From assembly GCA_007123395.1 (NCBI GenBank), contig SKLD01000202.1, positions 1 through 7,369 on the forward strand: a DNA stretch of 7,369 nucleotides, given 5' to 3'. Made by a program: the position numbers and the translations under genes. This document shows positions 6,330 to 7,369 of this stretch, one piece after another; the first letter of the stretch is position 1, and every line of letters begins with the position of its first letter. The notes below the pieces were generated by a model. It saw only the letters and a program-made list of their open reading frames with translations, was not told the DNA's origin and searched no databases. The DNA is from Opitutales bacterium (GTDB taxonomy: Bacteria > Verrucomicrobiota > Verrucomicrobiia > Opitutales > Oceanipulchritudinaceae).

Positions 6330-6549
6330 AGAGCGTCTCCCGCGCGGGATAGCGGTAATCCGGCTTCTTCAACTTAAGGAGCGCTTTCGCGAAGAACCAG
6401 GCTTTCGCGCGCTCGTAATTGCGCTCGCGTTCCATTATCCGGCGAAGCTCCTCGCCCGGCATCCGGGACACACTCGTGTCGTGTCGCGCCGCCTGCACCT
6501 TCGCCCAGCGCGCCGTTTCCTCACCCGCAGTGATTGTCACGTCTTTCAT
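6319..6549 (-). CDS. vapB: VapB-like ribbon-helix-helix antitoxin
   Basis: A 76-residue protein resembling CopG/RHH antitoxins that accompany VapC. It has a short N-terminal beta strand (MKDVTITAGEE), a first helix (TARWAKVQAARHD, 12-24), then SVSRMPGEELRRIM (26-39). A basic/aromatic C-terminal tail ends in PDYRYPARETLYER, the part expected to wrap around the toxin. RHH antitoxins dimerise, bind their own operator and neutralise VapC. ATG 6549 is chosen because the RHH fold starts there; the frame stays open upstream to 6654 with no family-like sequence. There is no clear Shine-Dalgarno sequence. The stop overlaps the vapC start by 11 bases. Because the toxin is internally deleted, this is probably an orphan antitoxin that may be decaying: AG replaces the usual LD in the strand-to-helix turn. 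Confidence 0.75.
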   Translation of the reverse strand: MKDVTITAGEETARWAKVQAARHDTSVSRMPGEELRRIMERERNYERAKAWFFAKALLKLKKPDYRYPARETLYER

Positions 6550-6604
6550 GCTGCCCGAAAAAGCGGGGCTCCGGACGATATCAATAGCCGCAGCAGCTTG
6601 TGGA

Positions 6605-6653
6605 CCGGCACTGCAGTAGCCGGCTTCGCCACGCTTGGCAGGCTGCACTGCCA
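6605..6653. repeat. Clustered palindromes, REP-like candidate next to a RAYT gene
   Basis: CCGGCACTGCAGTAGCCGG (6605-6623) is a 9-bp imperfect palindrome with one bulged A. TGGCAG (6636-6641) and CTGCCA (6648-6653) form a 6-bp hairpin with a 6-base loop. Alternatively GTAG (6616-6619) opens a bulged structure in which AGCC (6618-6621) pairs with GGCT (6641-6644) and GCCA (6628-6631) with TGGC (6636-6639). This is the GTAG-plus-bulged-hairpin form of many REP elements. It lies 93 bases past the stop of a REP-associated transposase. Only one copy is in the window, so its repetitive nature is not shown. Apart from this, the gap 6550-6745 shows no gene. Confidence 0.3.
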
Positions 6654-6745
6654 CACCACGCAGCCAAATAGCGCCGATAAGGCTATGTCGTTAAGACTAC
6701 TTTGTCGGAATTACGTCGAACCGCGGCAAAGGCGACGGCGGATAA

Positions 6746-7369
6746 TCACTCCCCGGGATGCTCAAGGGCACAATACCCCGCCCGTGAACGCGCCACCGCA
6801 AGGTCCACATTGTCGAGGAATTCGACGGGCCGGCACGACGGCGGGCGCTTCAGCATGGCAAGGACACGTGCCCCTTCTCCGTCTTCCAGCCACTCGCGCG
6901 TTCCGAGCGCACGGCCCTCCGTCAGAAAGCGTGCCCGCAGCCGCAACAGCTCATGCGGCTGCAGCTCCCCGCCGTTCTTCACCGCTTCCAGCAACGCCTC
7001 CGGATCGATGCGTGCGCCCGTGCCGTCGCCCTTCGCCCCCGCCCCCTTCCCAAGCATCAGCAGACGGTAACGCGCGAGGGCTTCCGCCGGGTCTTTCGCC
7101 GCCGGAAAGCACGCGGCGAGCGCACGGCAGAGGGACTCTCGCCCAGCGAGCGCTTCCGTGTAGCCGCACCAGCGGTAGTTCCCCGGCAGATCCGCCAAAC
7201 CCGCCCGCACCGCGTTCAAGTCGATATAGGCCGCGATCAGTCCCACCAGCCACGGCGTGTCCTGCACAATCACACTGCCGAAGCGCTCCGCCCACAGCGT
7301 CCCCGCCGTCCCGTGCGCGAGATTGAACCAGCGCGTGTAGCGCTGCCGCAACGTGCGCATGAACTCCGA
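6746..7369 (-). CDS. REP-associated tyrosine transposase (Y1/IS200-like), C-terminal part; 5' end outside window
   Basis: The frame enters from the right edge as S-E-F and reads through M (7360) to a TGA at 6746-6748, giving 207 visible residues. Counting from M7360, the segment RYTRWFNLAHGTAGTLWAERF (8-28, shown as RYTRWFNLAHG and TAGTLWAERF) and AYIDLNAVRAGLADLPGNY (44-62) followed by RWCGYTEALAG (63-73) match the end of the Y1 transposase domain. That domain usually reads N..HG..G.LW..RF...YI..NPVRAG.....Y.WSS. The tyrosine in AYIDLN is the probable nucleophile; the HUH histidines would lie upstream of the window. The C-terminal LRARFLTEGRALGTREW (140-156) matches the family tail region. 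These single-strand transposases are usually domesticated enzymes that move REP palindromes rather than selfish IS elements. M7360 is internal, not the true start. Confidence 0.8.
   Translation of the reverse strand, partial: SEFMRTLRQRYTRWFNLAHGTAGTLWAERFGSVIVQDTPWLVGLIAAYIDLNAVRAGLADLPGNYRWCGYTEALAGRESLCRALAACFPAAKDPAEALARYRLLMLGKGAGAKGDGTGARIDPEALLEAVKNGGELQPHELLRLRARFLTEGRALGTREWLEDGEGARVLAMLKRPPSCRPVEFLDNVDLAVARSRAGYCALEHPGE

Noticed and set aside
6550..6654. N-terminal extension of the antitoxin to an ATG at 6654
   Set aside because: The RHH antitoxin fold starts at MKDVTIT (6549). The extra 35 residues show no family resemblance and overlap the palindromes.
6220..7326. Long plus-strand open frame of 368 codons
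   Set aside because: It runs antisense to vapB and the transposase. Its second half is Pro/Arg/Ser/Ala-rich filler typical of GC-rich shadow frames, while the minus strand has recognisable protein families.
1..7369. CRISPR arrays, tRNA or rRNA genes, riboswitches
   Set aside because: No regularly spaced repeats, no tRNA-like cloverleaf sequence and no recognisable rRNA or riboswitch core were seen in any gap.

Overview
This window is a GC-rich bacterial segment. Its core is a three-gene operon on the minus strand for a soluble NAD(H)-linked [FeFe] hydrogenase of the HndACD/HydABC type. [FeFe] hydrogenases imply an anaerobic or fermentative lifestyle. The closing transposase fragment and the flavour of the other proteins are reminiscent of Verrucomicrobiota (Opitutales-like) or related PVC bacteria. 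That placement is an impression, not a demonstrated assignment.

Layout from left to right. (a) 1-722, minus: the first 240 codons of an NAD(P)-dependent aldehyde dehydrogenase, cut by the window edge. (b) 723-996: a gap with several hairpins behind the hydrogenase operon and a possible promoter close to the dehydrogenase start. (c) 997-5262, minus: hndA (NuoE-like), hndC (NuoF-like) and hndD (catalytic H-cluster subunit). The genes overlap or are tightly coupled, and transcription runs hndA to hndC to hndD. (d) 5263-5469: an AT-richer divergent intergenic region with face-to-face promoter-like motifs. (e) 5470-6120, plus: a small multi-pass membrane protein of the VTT/DedA/TVP38 type. (f) 6144-6549, minus: a decayed VapBC toxin-antitoxin locus. 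The antitoxin looks whole, but the PIN toxin has lost its middle. (g) 6550-6745: non-coding sequence with small palindromes. (h) 6746-7369, minus: the C-terminal part of a REP-associated (Y1, IS200-like) transposase running off the right edge.

How the genes fit together: HndA and HndC would form the NADH/FMN diaphorase module and HndD the H2-producing module, so the complex exchanges electrons between NAD(H) and protons/H2. A downstream aldehyde dehydrogenase producing NAD(P)H would be a natural metabolic companion, but co-transcription is not shown.

The most notable observation is the architecture of HndC. Instead of one N-terminal thioredoxin-like [2Fe-2S] domain it appears to carry two in tandem. 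The first has lost all four cysteine ligands and the second keeps only one. HndC also lacks the C-terminal 2x[4Fe-4S] ferredoxin domain typical of electron-bifurcating HydB/HndC. This suggests a simplified wiring, perhaps a non-bifurcating NADH-dependent hydrogenase. The second notable item is the vapC remnant, which reads as an in-frame fusion of the toxin's N- and C-termini.
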